Source of the DNA: Mallotus nudiflorus
Taxonomy: Eukaryota; Streptophyta; Magnoliopsida; Malpighiales; Euphorbiaceae
Direction: 5' to 3'
Length of the DNA stretch: 64,000 bases
NCBI GenBank assembly: GCA_947683625.1
Contig: CANTUR010000425.1
Coordinates: 1,550,001 to 1,614,000, forward strand
The translations under genes and the position numbers were made by a program. Shown in pieces: positions 46,325 through 60,108 of this stretch (positions within the stretch are counted from its first letter, which is position 1; the number at the start of each line of letters is the position of its first letter). Under the pieces are notes generated by a model. The model saw only the letters and a list, made by a program, of their open reading frames with translations. It had not been told where the DNA came from and did not search any database.

Positions 46325-49300
46325 TGTCACGACCCAAACTAGGAGTTATGACCAGCGCTAGGGAACAAGAATTCTTTTGAATCTGGAACCCGTAGCAAGC
46401 CTTAGAAATGGAATCATGCAATGAATAATTAAAAAGTACGACATAAGTAAAAATTTTTTGAATCAATATATAAAATAAATACTCCAAATCCTTTTCATAA
46501 ATGATTATATATTTGTACAGTGTTCAAATACAATTTCTCAAAGTATTTAATATCAAAATAAAATAATACTCTTTCGATACAATAACACTACTACTGCAGT
46601 TTTTAGAATACAAATCAGAGTTCAAAATATACATTTGCATAAAATAGCTGGGACTGAAGAACACCGACGAGGAACTCTACAACTAAGGTCTGATGATATG
46701 GGATCTCCTAAAAAAAAATAATTGAGGGGGGTCAGACCTCAGTGAGTGAATAATTATATTATATATACATGCAATCCTAAACCATAACAATAAGGCATTC
46801 TTATATATATATATATATATGTATATACACACATTTCACACGAATGCCAAACTCTACCTTTATAAATATACTCAATGTAGAAAACGTTTAGTTTAATTCA
46901 TGAAGGATCCATAGAACCCTATTAATAGCAACCTCAAACAACCCTATCATCACTCTAGCCATACAGGCTCACTTGATTCCAAATAGAACACTTATTCCAA
47001 TCTGGATAGTAGACTGGCCCCGAGACACTAAGTCGACCGAGCTCCAGTAGTTTGGCTGTTAATGTGATTGGCTCCGAGACACTTGGTCAACCGAGCTCCA
47101 GTAATCACACTATCTATCACCTCACATCTCAATCAACCCAATAGATCATTCATTCCACTATGGACAGTAGACTGGCCCCGAGACACTAAGTTGACCGAGC
47201 TCCAGCAGTCTGACTATCAGTGTGATTGGCCCCTCAATCACACTATCTAACATACCAGTAATACTTAATCGAATCAATCAAATCAATTATAATCACCAAA
47301 ATTAATTCTCACTCAACCCCTTATCTATCGCACCGGTATGTACATGGTCCTAGTGCTGCCCACTAGGGAGCACGTTCTATTGGTATCCTTCATTTAAAAT
47401 AAATATTTATTCAGAAAATAAATTAATGTAGAACAATATTCATAATAGTAAAAATCAACCATTTATATATATATACCAAAAATATACCTAGTATATTTCT
47501 GGTATATATATATATATATGTCAAATAAAGTATGAAATATACTAAAGGTAAATCATTAATATAGTTAAAAAAAACAATTAAGTGTGTATCAATAATACAA
47601 TATGCATTTACTTAAAAATGTACCAAAAACATGCATTTAGGTTTACATATATTCACATTTATACCAAAATAACCTAATTTCCTAGGATTTATATATCACA
47701 ATTAAACCTAAGTATACCACTAATGTGTTAGGTTTAAATTAATAATAAAACATGTATTTACTTGAAAATATATAAAAAATATACCAAAAATAAACTTAAA
47801 AACCAATTTAAGTGTAGGTTCATAATATAGCATGCACTTATTTAAGAATAAACCTAAAATATACTGAAACTATACCTAAAGTACACTAATCATTCAATAA
47901 AATAATTATGACTAAAATGTACATTTAAAACATGTATATATACTAAAATGTATTAAACATTCACCTAAATATTTAACGTGCATATATACCAAAAAATACA
48001 AACCCTAAATATACCAAAAATATTATAATTTAAATCACTTTAAAAAACATATAAGGAAAATGGAAAGCCCTAAATGATGCATTCTATATGCAATGCATAT
48101 ATATACAGTATAATAACTCACATGTTAGCGCTCCATGAGACAAACTCGGCGGGCCTGATCCGTTAGGCCTCGGTCTCGACGCAGCTAGAAAAATAAAATA
48201 ATAATAACCGTCAAAATAAACCTTCTAATTCTATGCTTCTAGGATTACGATAGAAAGATTCAATTAAGAATTCAAAATTAGACTCGAACCGGTTGTCACG
48301 TTTTATGAGAAATCTACCAAAATTTCAGCAGAGTCTCCTTTGTAAAACGGACATCCCCCTACAAAAGTAGAGCCAATCCTGCACAGAAAATACACTTCTA
48401 AAATCTCAAAGCACAATACCTCAGGTTGGGACCCCAAACTTCACAAATCCCCAACCGAGGTTCACAATACATAAACAACAATATTAAATAGTAAAATAAT
48501 GAAAACCATCAAAAACCCGTAAAAATATTTAAAAACCTTTATTTCCTAATTAAAACATAAAAGTTTAATTTAAATAATATTTGATAATAAAAATTCATAA
48601 ATGGAACAAATCCCCATTTTACAATTAAATTGACATAAATTCCAAATAACATTTAAAGTCACAATTTATCATCACAAAAGTAATAAAACACACATTTAAC
48701 TAACAAAATTCAAATATTATATAATTTTAATAAAAATTAAATTTTACAATTATTCAACATAATATAATAAAGTTCACAATTTAATTATATTATAAAATTA
48801 GTTTAAAACCCTTTTTATTTCCAAAATAATATATAATATATTATTTGAAAATAATTTTTGAAAAATAGTATTAATTAGTTAAAAATAGTAATTAATTTGT
48901 AAAACATCATTTTAATACCTTAAATAATTATAAAATCAACAAAAATATAATATTTAACTATAATTAATACAAAATTACACATTTTCCCCTATAATATCAA
49001 ATATCCAATATACTTAATAATTCCTCAAAAATTATAAAATCATTAAATTTATTTAATCAACAAATAAAATAGTAATATCAACTAAAACTCATAGTTAACC
49101 ATTAATTTCAACAAAGTATATATTTAACTTAATAATTCAAAATACACATAAGTTATATAAATTCCATAAAAATTATATAAATTCATAAAAATTATTTTAT
49201 CATTAGATAACATTTTAACATCAACTAAAACACACAATTAAACTTTAAATTCAACCCAAATAATCATTTAATTCAATTATCCAATATTTACATAAACTAA

Positions 49301-50289
49301 AAATATGCATTAAAATTATGTAAAATTCCCAAAAAATTAATTTCTCAACATCAAAATTAATAACAATATATAATAATACCATAAATCACAAATTTAATAT
49401 TTTAACAATTAATTTATAAAAAATTAATAAAATAATAATAATATATTCAAAAATTCACAAAAATTGAATAAATTCTAAAAATTCAAACAAAAATCTTTTC
49501 ATGGAGATCAAGCTCCTAGAATCAACATTAGCGAAGGGATTTTGTGTGATTCAAACATTCACAACCTAAAAAAAAATCCAAAACCTTAAAGCCTAAAAAC
49601 TAAAAATCAAACAACACTCAAACAAATTGAGATTTAAGCTCATTCTGAATTCATAATAAGACTCACCGGCGTCAGAGGGTTCGAACAGCACCGGCGGTGG
49701 GTGAAATGGTGGCCGAAAATGTGATCGACGGCCAAAAACTTCCACATGCTATCGTTGCATTTTTTAGCGTTCTGGCAGGCTTCAGACGGTCGGAGCACGT
49801 CGGGGAGGAAGAGGGAAGAAGGGGGAGGAGCTTGGCAGCGACTGGTGGCAACAAAGGCAGTTTGGCGAGGTACTTCGAGAGGCGCAATAAGGGTAGGGTT
49901 GTGGGAGGAAGAAGAAGGAGAGGATGTTTTTTTTTTTTTTTTTTTTTTTTTTATCTTTGTATGTATATTATAATATACATAATACTATATATTATAATTT
50001 AATAACCTTATAAACTAACAAAATACAATACAAAATACAATTAAATAATGTAATTTATTAAAATGATAATATTAAAATATTAATGACCCAAATTAAGTAT
50101 TATCAAAACAATAGTGTCCAAAATAATAAACTGCAATATAAACAATTACATAGAAAATTATATTTAAACATAAATTAATGAGAATTATTCACAAAATAGT
50201 AAAATAATCAAATAGGGATTTTAAAATTTATTAACACTGCATATCCTATTTTTAAAATAAAATAAATTTAAAAACCTAGGGTTATTACA
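46325..50289 (-). mobile_element. Solo LTR (long form, 3965 bp) inside the chromovirus B LTR
   Basis: The ends are TGTCACGACCC (46325) and TTATTACA (50289), so it is complete. There is no interior or second LTR. The flanks read TGGTG (46319-46323, plus one G) and TGGTG (50290-50294), a near-exact target duplication, and the GC-rich LTR text continues on both sides. Internal parts are three CCGAGACACT...GACCGAGCTCC motifs (47010-47180), a long ATATACC-word block (47450-48030), a GC-rich block (49670-49920) and a T-run (49926-49952). Solo LTRs arise by recombination between the two LTRs of one element. Confidence 0.9.
49926..49952 (+). repeat. Homopolymer T-run (about 27 T)
   Basis: Immediately follows the GC-rich block of the solo LTR. 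It reads as an A-run on the LTR's own strand. Confidence 0.9.
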
Positions 50290-50958
50290 TGGTGACGGCA
50301 AGAGGTAGGCGGCGACAAGTGGAGGAAGGAGAGGCATTCTGCAGGTCTCCGATCGGGACAACAATGGAGAGGGAGAAGGAGATGCACAGTAAGTTGCGTT
50401 TATATGTATATATGTATATGTGTTTTGAGTTATATGATTGTATGTGTAAATATATGTATATATATTATTGTTAATATACATTATAATATAATTTAACTTT
50501 ATATATAAAAATTCTCCACCACAAGTATATACTTTAATATACATATATATACACACATATATATAGACTCACACAATAATAAAAAAACACACACACAAAA
50601 TAATAAACCCTAATATATATATGTGCAAATATATATATATATATATATATATATAATAACACATAAAATAATAATACAATAATGTAATTTATTAAAAATA
50701 ATAATATTAAAATAATAATGCACTAAATTAAATATTATTAAAATAATATTATCCAAAATAATAAATATAAACAACGTAAATTACTTGTCCCAAAATAATA
50801 AGTTTTGATATAAACATTTACGTAAAAAATTATAATTAAACATAAAATAATAAATATTAACCACAAAATAATCAAAAAATCAAATATAACTTTCAAATTT
50901 ATTAATACTTCATATCTCATTTTAAAATAAAATAATTTAAAAACATAGGTCATTTTAG
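50290..50958 (-). mobile_element. 3' LTR of chromovirus B, part 2 (U3 end)
   Basis: Resumes the GC-rich block (GACGGCAAGAGGTAGGCGGC) broken off at 46324 and runs to AGGTCATTTTA at 50958, an altered form of the TGTAATGACC start. A polypurine tract follows at 50959-50976. Confidence 0.85.
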
Positions 50959-50976
50959 TCTCCCCTTCTTACAAGA

Positions 50977-52196
50977 ATTCGTCCCCGGATTCAAGAAAAG
51001 AATAATAACAAAAGTCAAGGAGGAAAGAGATACGGGTAAGAAACTCGCATCTCAGCTTCAGTCTCCCAGGTATGCTCTTCTATGTTGTTGCTTCGCCACA
51101 ACACCTTGACCATCAGAATCTACTTTGAACGGAAATTTTAAACTTGATAGTCTACGATTGCAACAGGTTCTTCCTCGAACATCAGGTCTTCACTCACTTC
51201 CATACTATCAGGCTGCAACACATGTGAAGGGTCTGAAATATATTTCTTCAACATCGAGATATGAAACACCGGATGCACTTGAGATAAACTCGGCAGGCAA
51301 AGCTAACCGATATGCAACAGTGCGAACTCTCTCTAGAATCTCGAACGGTCCAATATATCTCGGTGCTAACTTATCCTTCCTGCTAAATCTCATCACACCC
51401 TTCATCAGAGACACCTTCAGAAAAACATAGTCTCCTACCTGGAACTCCATATCTCTACATCGTGGATCTGCATAGCTCTTCTGTTTGCTAGCGGTCTCAT
51501 CCCAACTCAGAGGGGATCTACACTTCCTTCCGTACAAAGCCTCATATGGTGCCATTCTAATACTGCTATAGTAATTGTTATTATATGCAAACTCCACGAG
51601 TGGCAAATGATCATCCCAACTACCTCCTAGATCCAAAACACACATCCTCAATATATCTTCCAGTGTTTGGATCATCCTCTTAGACTAACCATCTGTCTGA
51701 GGATGAAAAGTAGTACTGAAATCCAACCTGGTGCCCATCGCTTCCTGCAACTTCTGCCAAAAATGAGAGGTAAACACTGAACCTCTGTCTGACACAATAA
51801 ACACAGGTACTCCATAAAAGCACATAATATGTTTCACATACAGCTTCACCAATTTGGCAATAGAATAAGTGACTTTCACTGGCAAGAAATGTGCAGACTT
51901 GGTCAACCTGTCCACAATCACCCAAATGGAGTCGTATTAATCCTTAGAATGAGGTAAACCGACCACAAAATCCATAGAAATCCTTTCCTACTTTCACTTA
52001 GGAATAGGAAGAGGCTGAAGCTTTCCAGAAGGCTTCTGATGTTCAGTTTTCACCTGCTAACATGTCAAACACTTAGCAACATAATCAGCTACATCCTTTT
52101 TCAGTCCATCCCACCAGTACAAGTCTCTAATATTGTGGTACATATTAGTAACACCTGGATGTATGCTGTAAGCTGTAGAATGTGCTTCTTCAAGGA
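50977..52196 (-). pseudogene. Chromovirus B pol: integrase core, C-terminus and chromodomain
   Basis: The frame 51208-51675 reads LEDILRMCVLDLGGSWDDHL, FAYNNNYYSS, APYEALYGRKCRSPLSWDE, then TASKQKSYADPR, FQVGDYVFLKVSLMKG and YIGPFEILERV. The frame 51685-51921 reads MIVDRLTKSAHFLPVK and VFIVSDRGSVFTSHFW, so the core with its D-R-G-S block is legible. Compared with the copy at 25683-26225, roughly 30-40 residues between SPLSWDE and TASKQKS are missing in frame. The chromodomain tail lies at about 51020-51200 in another frame. The sequence breaks off at 52196 at an LTR insertion and resumes at 56424. Confidence 0.9.
52192..52196. other. Target-site duplication AAGGA, left
   Basis: Identical to 56419-56423. 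Confidence 0.9.
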
Positions 52197-55100
52197 TGTC
52201 ATGACCCAAAACTAGGAGTCATGACAGGCGCTAGGGAATGGGAATTCTTTCGAATCCGAAACCCGTAGCAAGCCTTAGAAAAATAAAAACATGAAATAAA
52301 TAGATATAAGTATGACTGAATTAAATTTTTTTTTGAATCAATGTATGAAAATGAATACTCAATATCTTTTCATAAATAAATATATATATTCATACAGTGT
52401 TCAAATACAATTTTCAGAGTATAAAGTATCAAAAAAAATAATACTCTACTGATATAATAACATTACTATTGCAGTTTCTAGAATACAAATCAGAGTTCAA
52501 AATATACATTTACATAAAATAGCCAGGACGGAAGAACACCGGCGAAGAACTCTACTACTAAGGTCTGACGATATAGGATTTTCTGAAAAAAAATAATTGA
52601 GGGGGTATTATACTATATATAATGCAGTCTAACCATATCCAATTAAGCATTCTTATATATATATGCATATACACACATTTCACACAAATGCCAACTCTGC
52701 TTAAATAAATATAATAATTGTAGAAAATATTTATTTTAATACATGAAGGACCAAATATAACCCTATTAATCGCAACCTCAATCAACCATATCATCCCTCT
52801 AGCCATACATGATCACTTAAATCCAAGTAAATCACTTATTCCATTTTGGACAGTAGACTAGTCTCGAGACACTAAGTCAACCGAGCTCCAACAGTTTGAC
52901 AGTCAATGTGATTGACCCCGAGACACTTAGTCAACCGAGCTCCCGCAATCACACTCTCAATCACATCACATCTCAATCAAATCAATCAAATTGTAATCAC
53001 CACAATTAATTCCTCACTCAAACCTAAATCTATCGCACCAATACGTACTCAGTTCTAGTGCTGCCCACTAGGTAGCATGTCCTATCGATATCCTTCATTT
53101 AAAATAAAACATTCATATGGACAAACAAATAATGCAAAATAATAATAATAATGATAAAATAAACCATATATATACTATAAATATACCTAAAATAAACTAA
53201 GTATATTTCAAGTATATATATGTCAAATAAAGTCAAATCAAATATGAAATATACCAAAGATAAACCAATGATATACTTAAAAAAAATTAAGTATGAATTG
53301 ATAATATAACATACATTTATTTGGAAATATATAAAAAATATACCAAAAATATACTTAAAAACAATTTAAGTATAAATCAATAATATAACATGCAATTATT
53401 TAGGAATATACTTAAAATATACCTAAAGTATACTAATCATTTAATAAAATAATTATGAATAAATATACATTTAAAACATGTATTTAATTTTGACATATGT
53501 CCAAAATATACTAAAAATAAACCTAAATATCTAACACACATATATAAAAAATAAACTCTAAATATACCAGTGATATATTAAATGTATATAGAAAATATGC
53601 AAATATATATATATATATATATCAAGATATACTAAAAATAAACCGAAAATATACCAAATCATATTATAATGAAAATGAAAAATCCTAAGTCATGCATCAT
53701 ATATGTAATGCATATATATACAGTATAATAACTCATAGATTAGCGCTCCACGAGACAAACTCGACGGGTCTAGTCCATTAGGCCTCTATCTCGGCATAGC
53801 TAGAAAAAAATAAAATAACAATAATCATCAGAATAAAATTCTAACTCTACGCTTCTAGGATTACTACAAATAGACTCAATCAAAAATTCAAAACTAGACT
53901 CGGACCGATTGTCACATTTTACGAAAAATCTATTGAAATTTTGGTAAAGTTTCCTGTGTAAAACGGACATCTCCTTACAAAAGTAGGACCGATCTTGAAC
54001 AAAAAACACACTTCTAAAATCTCAAAGCACAACTCCTCGGGTTGGGACCCTAAACTCCATAAATTCCCAACCGAGATTCACAATTTATAAAACAACAATA
54101 TTAAATAGTAAAATAATAAAAATCATCAAAAACCCATAAAAATATTTAAAAACCTTTATTTTCCAATTAAAAAATAAAATTTTAATTTAAATAATATTTG
54201 ATAATAAAAATTCATAAATGAAATAAAATTCCCATTTTACAATTAAATTAACATAAATTGTAAATAATATTTAAAATCACAATTTAACATCACAAAAATA
54301 ATAAAATATACATTTAGCCTCAAAATAATAAATACACTTATTATTCACATAATATTCTAAAATTATCACAATTAACTATTAAAATCTCAAATATTATATA
54401 ATATTAATAAAAATTCAGTTTTTATAATTATTCAACATAACATAATAAAATTCACATTTAATTGCTTAAATAACTTAATTATATAACAAGATTAGTTTAA
54501 AACCCATTTTATTTCCATAATAATATATATAATATATTATTTGAAAACAATTTTTGAAAAATAGTATTAATTAGTTAAAAATAATAATTAATTTGTAAAA
54601 ATCATTTTATTACCTCAAATAATTATAAAATCAACTAAAATATAATATTTAACCATAATTAACAAAAAATTACACATTTACCCCTATAATATCAAATATC
54701 CAATATACTTAAATATACTAAATAATTTCCTCAAAAATTATAGAAAATCATTAAAATTATTTAATCAACATATAATATACTAATATCAACCAAAACACAT
54801 ATTTAACCAATAATTTCAACAAAACTACACATTTAACTTAATAATTCCAAATACTCATAAATTATATAAATTCCATAAAAATTATATAATTGCATAAAAA
54901 TTATTTTCTCAACAAATAACATTCTAATATCAACTAAAACACACAATTAAACTTTAATTTCAACCAAAATACATACTTAACTCAATATTTCCAAAATTTA
55001 CATAAACTATAAATATTTCTAAAAATTACACAATATTCTCAAAAATTATTTTCTTTACTCTAAAATTAATATTAACTCATAATAACACTAATTCAACAAA

Positions 55101-56418
55101 TTTTATAATTAAATAAATAAATTTACGAAAATTAGATAAATAATAATAAAATAATAAAAAATTAACAAAATTTCAAATAAATTATAAAAGTAAAAAAAAA
55201 ATTCATATAGATTAATCATCTAAGAACAACATTTGTTAAGGTAGATTAACCAAATCACACAAGATCAACCGAAAAAAAAAAATGAAAAGTACAAAAATCA
55301 ACTAAAACTCACCAAAGATCAAGTTAGAGCTAAAACCAAGCTCAGAATCAACCTCCTCAGAGCTTAAGGAATCGAATGGCACCGGAAAAGCTCAGTTTGG
55401 TAGCCGAAAAAACAATTAACAGCGAGAAGCTCCACCAACTGCTGCTGCCATTTCTGCCATCTCCGGTGAGCTGTTGGTTGTCGAACGACGCTAAGGAAGA
55501 AAAGGGGAGAAGGAGGAAGGAGATGGTGGCCGGCAGGAGGCAAGGGAGGTGCACCGACGAGGCAAAAGTCGGGTTGCAGCGGGAATTTGGGGGGGGGGGT
55601 GAGTTCTGCATTTTTTTTTCTTTGATTAAGTACATATATCTATATCTAAATATATTATATTATAACTTTATATTACAATTTAGTAGAACCTTATTTTAAA
55701 GTAATCTCCACCACAAATAATTATATATATATATACACACAATATAATCACACACATAAAAATAACCATATAAAATTCATTTAAAAGTAACATTAATAAT
55801 AACCATAATTATTAAATAATTAATAATACAAATAATGTATATTTAATAAAATAAAAATAATAATAACTCACATAATAATAACGCAAAACACATTTGAAAA
55901 TAACAATAATATAGACAATATTCATGAAATAATTTAATAATGAAATAATGTCAATCAATAGGAATGAAATAATATTAATAATGTACTTAAAATGTTAATA
56001 TTAAAATAATACTATGATAATAATATTGCATGATAATTATGATAATAACCCACATAAATAACAATGAAATAATAACATTAATAATGGTAGTGGAATACTT
56101 TAAAAATATTAATAATACATAAATCACATCAAGTAATAAAATAATATTAATACTTAAAAAAATAATATAAAAATATTCATGCACTAAATTAACATTATTA
56201 AAATAATAGTATTCAAAAATAATAAATATACATAATGGAATATAAACGTCCAAAATAATAAATTCCAAATTAATATATTTATGAAGAAAATTCAATTAAA
56301 CATAAAATAATGATAATAAATCACAAAATAGTAAAATAATTAAATATAATTTTTAAATTTTATTAACACTGCATATCTCATTATTTAATAAAATAATTTA
56401 ACAGCCAGGGTTATTGCA
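52197..56418 (-). mobile_element. Solo LTR (long form, 4222 bp) inside chromovirus B integrase
   Basis: The termini are TGTCATGACCC (52197) and TTATTGCA (56418), with exact 5-bp duplications AAGGA on both sides. The integrase reading continues across the two flanks. Inside are two CCGAGACACT...CAACCGAGCTCC motifs (52865-52945), a long ATATACC-word block (53150-53660), a GC-rich block (55375-55600) with a G-run at 55589-55599, and AT-rich ends. No coding capacity. Confidence 0.95.
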
Positions 56419-56423
56419 AAGGA
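56419..56423. other. Target-site duplication AAGGA, right
   Basis: Pairs with 52192-52196. Confidence 0.9.
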
Positions 56424-56637
56424 TCTCTTCTTTTAAATCATCCACATCAGGAACACACAATCTATCACTGATCCACACAACACCTTCATCATTGATTGTG
56501 AAATCAGTGAACTTCCCTGCTCGAACATTCTCTGCAAGCTCTTCCAGAATAGGATCTCGGCTCTGAGCTGCCTTAATCTTATCTCTCAACACAAATCTCA
56601 CCTTAAACTGAGCTAGCAGTCCACCTGATCTACTCAC
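56424..56637 (-). pseudogene. Chromovirus B pol: integrase N-terminal region
   Basis: On the minus strand it reads AQSRDPILEELAENVRAGKF, then WISDRLCVPDVDDLKEEIL, the stretch just before the HHCC zinc finger. It joins the text left of 52196 and is cut on the right by the Athila-like element at 56638; the RNase H part follows at 62911. Confidence 0.88.
56633..56637. other. Target-site duplication CTCAC, left
   Basis: Identical to 62906-62910. Confidence 0.92.
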
Positions 56638-57964
56638 TGATGGTTTTCCGCAAGTATACGGATTCGTACAAGTAGTAATTAAATATTGATTCCATAGAGA
56701 TTGCAAATTGATTACAATGATACTAGTTGTTTTTGTTTGTTTAAACAACGAAAAAGGGTATTTTTAATTAAACTAAAAATTAAACTAAGACAAAACACAA
56801 AAATCACAATAAAATAACAATCACTTTAGAGAGCTAGGGTTCTTATTACAAATTCAACCTTTATTTAAGATAAATTAACTACTAAGCCATACCTAACCTT
56901 AATCCAATTTGAGGGTTTCTCAAGAATCATAGGCTTTCCTCCCAAGACAACCCTATGATAACCAAGTAAATTGACATTTTTAGATTTAAAGCTCTCGCTT
57001 GCTAAGTGTTCAGTTAACCCAGTTTAAGCATCAACCCTTAATCAATATTAGTTGCTTAAGTGTTTCTCAACTAAGAAAGCATCTAACAGGTTATTGTTTA
57101 AATCCAATACAACCTATCTCTCGATCAAGTTTTATTGTGTATATTCAATCAAAGGGTGATCAATCCTAAGAAGACATCAAGTTCAACAACAACCAAAGGA
57201 TTTAGATTAATGGCTTAGATTTAATTGTGATTAGCCCATGGTTGATTTGCAACAAGAACCCTAACTAATAATTTAGTTACTCATGTCAATTGTAAGAGAT
57301 AAAGAAAAAGAATAAAAGAAAATAAACATCATCATTAAATTAAAATTAAGAATGAATAAACACAATTGAATAAAAGAAACCCCCTATTCAATAGGAAGCT
57401 TGATGTTCTTTAATTCTTATTCTCAAATCTCCAAACTAACATAAGCAAGAAAAATCCTTGTTTTTCAAAAATGCTCTAAGAAACTTCTCTAAAAATAATA
57501 ATATCTCCCTTTGTGATGAATAATAATCTATATATATTCTTGTTTCTGATGGCTACCCTCTTATAAAACCCTAATTACAAGCCCTAGGGTTACATCTATG
57601 CGAAATCTCCATCTTGTCCCTCATGAGTCAGTAATTAAATTCGCCTCCGAATTTTTCCAATCACCTGGTTGCACGGCACATCCCTTTTTCAACATTATTG
57701 CATATTGACCTCCATTGCTTTTCGAGCCCACTTCAAGTGCCCATGTCTCCTATGTAGCCTTCCTCTACTATTCTTTTACTTCCCTAATTACATAAAAATC
57801 AACCAAAAATAAACCAACTAATATGTAAAAATAATTAAACACACAAGACATGCAGTAAGTACTCAACTAAATAAAAACTGAATAAAAGAAACATAAACTT
57901 AACTGAAATTGACTTTTTCCTAAGACAAAAAATACTTAATAAAATGCATTTTTCATACTCATCA
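56638..57964 (-). mobile_element. 3' LTR of the Athila-like element
   Basis: 1327 bp, TGATGG...ACTCATCA as read on the plus strand. It is followed at 57965-57981 by AAAATACCCCACACTTG, whose reverse complement is a polypurine tract (GTGTGGGGTATTTT), so the element runs on the minus strand. It matches 61557-62905 at about 95% in sampled blocks. Relative to that copy it lacks about 26 bp near 57677 that contain a GCACGATCGTGC palindrome. Confidence 0.93.
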
Positions 57965-58863
57965 AAATACCCCACACTTGAATATTTGCTTGTCCTCAAG
58001 CAAAACTTGAAAACACATATCTACCTAAAGAATCATACTCATTAACTAGCTTTAACTTGACTAACTACCATAATCTTCCTTTAATAAAAAGTTTATAAAC
58101 TCGAAAAGTAAAATAGCAACTGAGGTCAAGAATATATTGTTACCGTGTGAAGAGCATACTTTTCTAGTGAAAATATGAAAACAAACGATTGACACTCAAG
58201 AAAAATAAAAATAAGTAGGAATTGTGCCAACAATAAAGAGGCTAAGAAGTTCATCAATCAATATCTTCCCAATTTCAGCATCCCCCACCTTTCTTGTGTT
58301 ACTCAGTATGGAAACCTCCAAAAAGGGACCTTTGGATACTCTTACTCTTAAAGAGCATTGGAGTAGAAGGAGCATTTAAAAGTTTTTTTTTTCAATTTTA
58401 AGCTCCAAATGAGTGCATTTTACGCTCCATCTCGCTTCTTGATTGATTTTTTTTTTTAGAACATTTATAACCACTCTAAAGCAGCCTCAAATTCCTACTC
58501 ACAAATACTTTTCTCAAATATTAATCATCTAGATTCACATGTTCAATAGAAAAGTAAGCATTAATGTTCATTAAAATGTAAAAATTCTTAACCACAAGTT
58601 GCTCTTCTAATTTAAAAATTTAAAATGATCCATTAAGGGAAGATTAAGGCATTTCTTCAAGAAAACTAAGATTAATGAATAAGGCTCTAAAGGTATATAT
58701 GTTGCAAAAATTCAAGTGTAAGGGCAAGGCATAAACACACAAAAGGGTAAAATAAAATAAAATAAAAATAAAGCATGTAAATTCTTAAAGTAAAACAAAC
58801 GCACAAGCATACAATCATGAAAAGTAAATAAATAAAAGAAAATTAAAGAACAGTATACTCCCT
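57965..58863 (-). other. Athila-like element, interior between ORF1b and the 3' LTR
   Basis: Starts with the polypurine tract. The rest is AT-rich with no open frame and no trace of protease, reverse transcriptase or integrase. Confidence 0.7.
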
Positions 58864-60108
58864 TTATTTCAGTAAAACTGGAGGGGGAATATATGGTGTG
58901 AACATGATGCACTTTGTAGCTTCATTTATAGCTTTAGATCTTTTGCTTTGAGGAAGGATGCGAAAGATTTCATCAATTTGAAGTTGTAACCTTTCAGCTC
59001 TGGATTCACATCTCCTCTCAAACTTCTCTAACTGGTTGGACAAATCCATAACCATGTTCCCAATACTATTGTCAGAGATATCCATCCGCTCTTTGATATT
59101 TTCCATGATGTCATCACTCTATTTTTCGGTGTTCCATCGCTTCCTTGATTGAGCTTCACTCCTATTATCTCCTTTTTCAACTGCATTAGGGGGTAAAGGT
59201 ATTTCACCATATTGCATTGCCAATTAACTGATCATGTAGCATCTTCTATCCATTACATCATGGAACTCATTGAATTCGGTGACAATTTCAGCTCGCACTA
59301 GGTAATCTTCATCAAGGGACTCGGCTTCTAAAGGCTCCAATTTATGTTTGGCGAATTCAAATGGAGCAAAATACAATGCCAATCCAGTAACAATATGCCC
59401 CATTAAGATCAATGACTTTCTAGCCTGAATAACCCGCCACATAGAACACAAAACAAAGTATGTACTACATACTTTTATGTTAGTCTTCAAGCACCACAAC
59501 ATGAATAGTTCATCAGGGGAAACCCTAGCACTATCTTTTCTTCCAAAGATTGTATGTGCCATGAATTTATGCATAATTAAATATGAGTGATCTTTGATCA
59601 AACCACTAGTCATTATTTGACCCTTACAAACTTTATCACCTCTAGTGATTTCATGCCAAAAACTACTCATATTATAATCCATAGGAGGTTGAAAAACACC
59701 TCCTTGAGGAAAACCAAAGATTTGAGACATGATTTCATAGTCAAATAAGTATTCTTTCCCAAAGAATCTACATGAAAAGATCCCTAGAGGTGCATATAAA
59801 ATCTTAAATGTAGTGTAAAATTCTATTATGAGTTCAAAGAATACATCATATTGGGTTGTAGCCAATTTAAACCACCCCAATTTATTGCAAAACATATCTA
59901 TAGTTCCCTTAATACCCATATTCAACAGTACCTCATCCTCAAAGTATTTTGGCTTGCTGAATTTTCTCTTGACTAAGGAGCAAAATCTCTTCCCTTCTTC
60001 TTAAGAATAAATGGCAAAGAAAGCTTCATAATCATCCCTCATGTCTTTAGATTTGCCCTCGCCATCACTAAGCTTCTTTCCTTGAAATTGTGTCTTTGTT
60101 CTAGCCAT
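58864..60108 (-). pseudogene. Athila ORF1-like gene b (broken by stops)
   Basis: From the ATG at 60108 (MARTKTQFQGKKLSDGEGK) one frame runs to 58864, about 414 codons, interrupted by in-frame stops near 60001, 59224 and 59127. It contains FGFPQGGVFQPP, SFWHEITRGDK, HKFMAHTIFGRKDSARVSPD and ELFMLWC. These are marks of the Athila ORF1 family (plant retrotransposon ORF-1, Gag-like). The tail (58864-59106) is a Gln/Glu/Arg-rich predicted coiled coil (NQLEKFERRCESRAERLQLQ). The role of this family is not well known; a Gag-like one is generally assumed. Confidence 0.8.
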
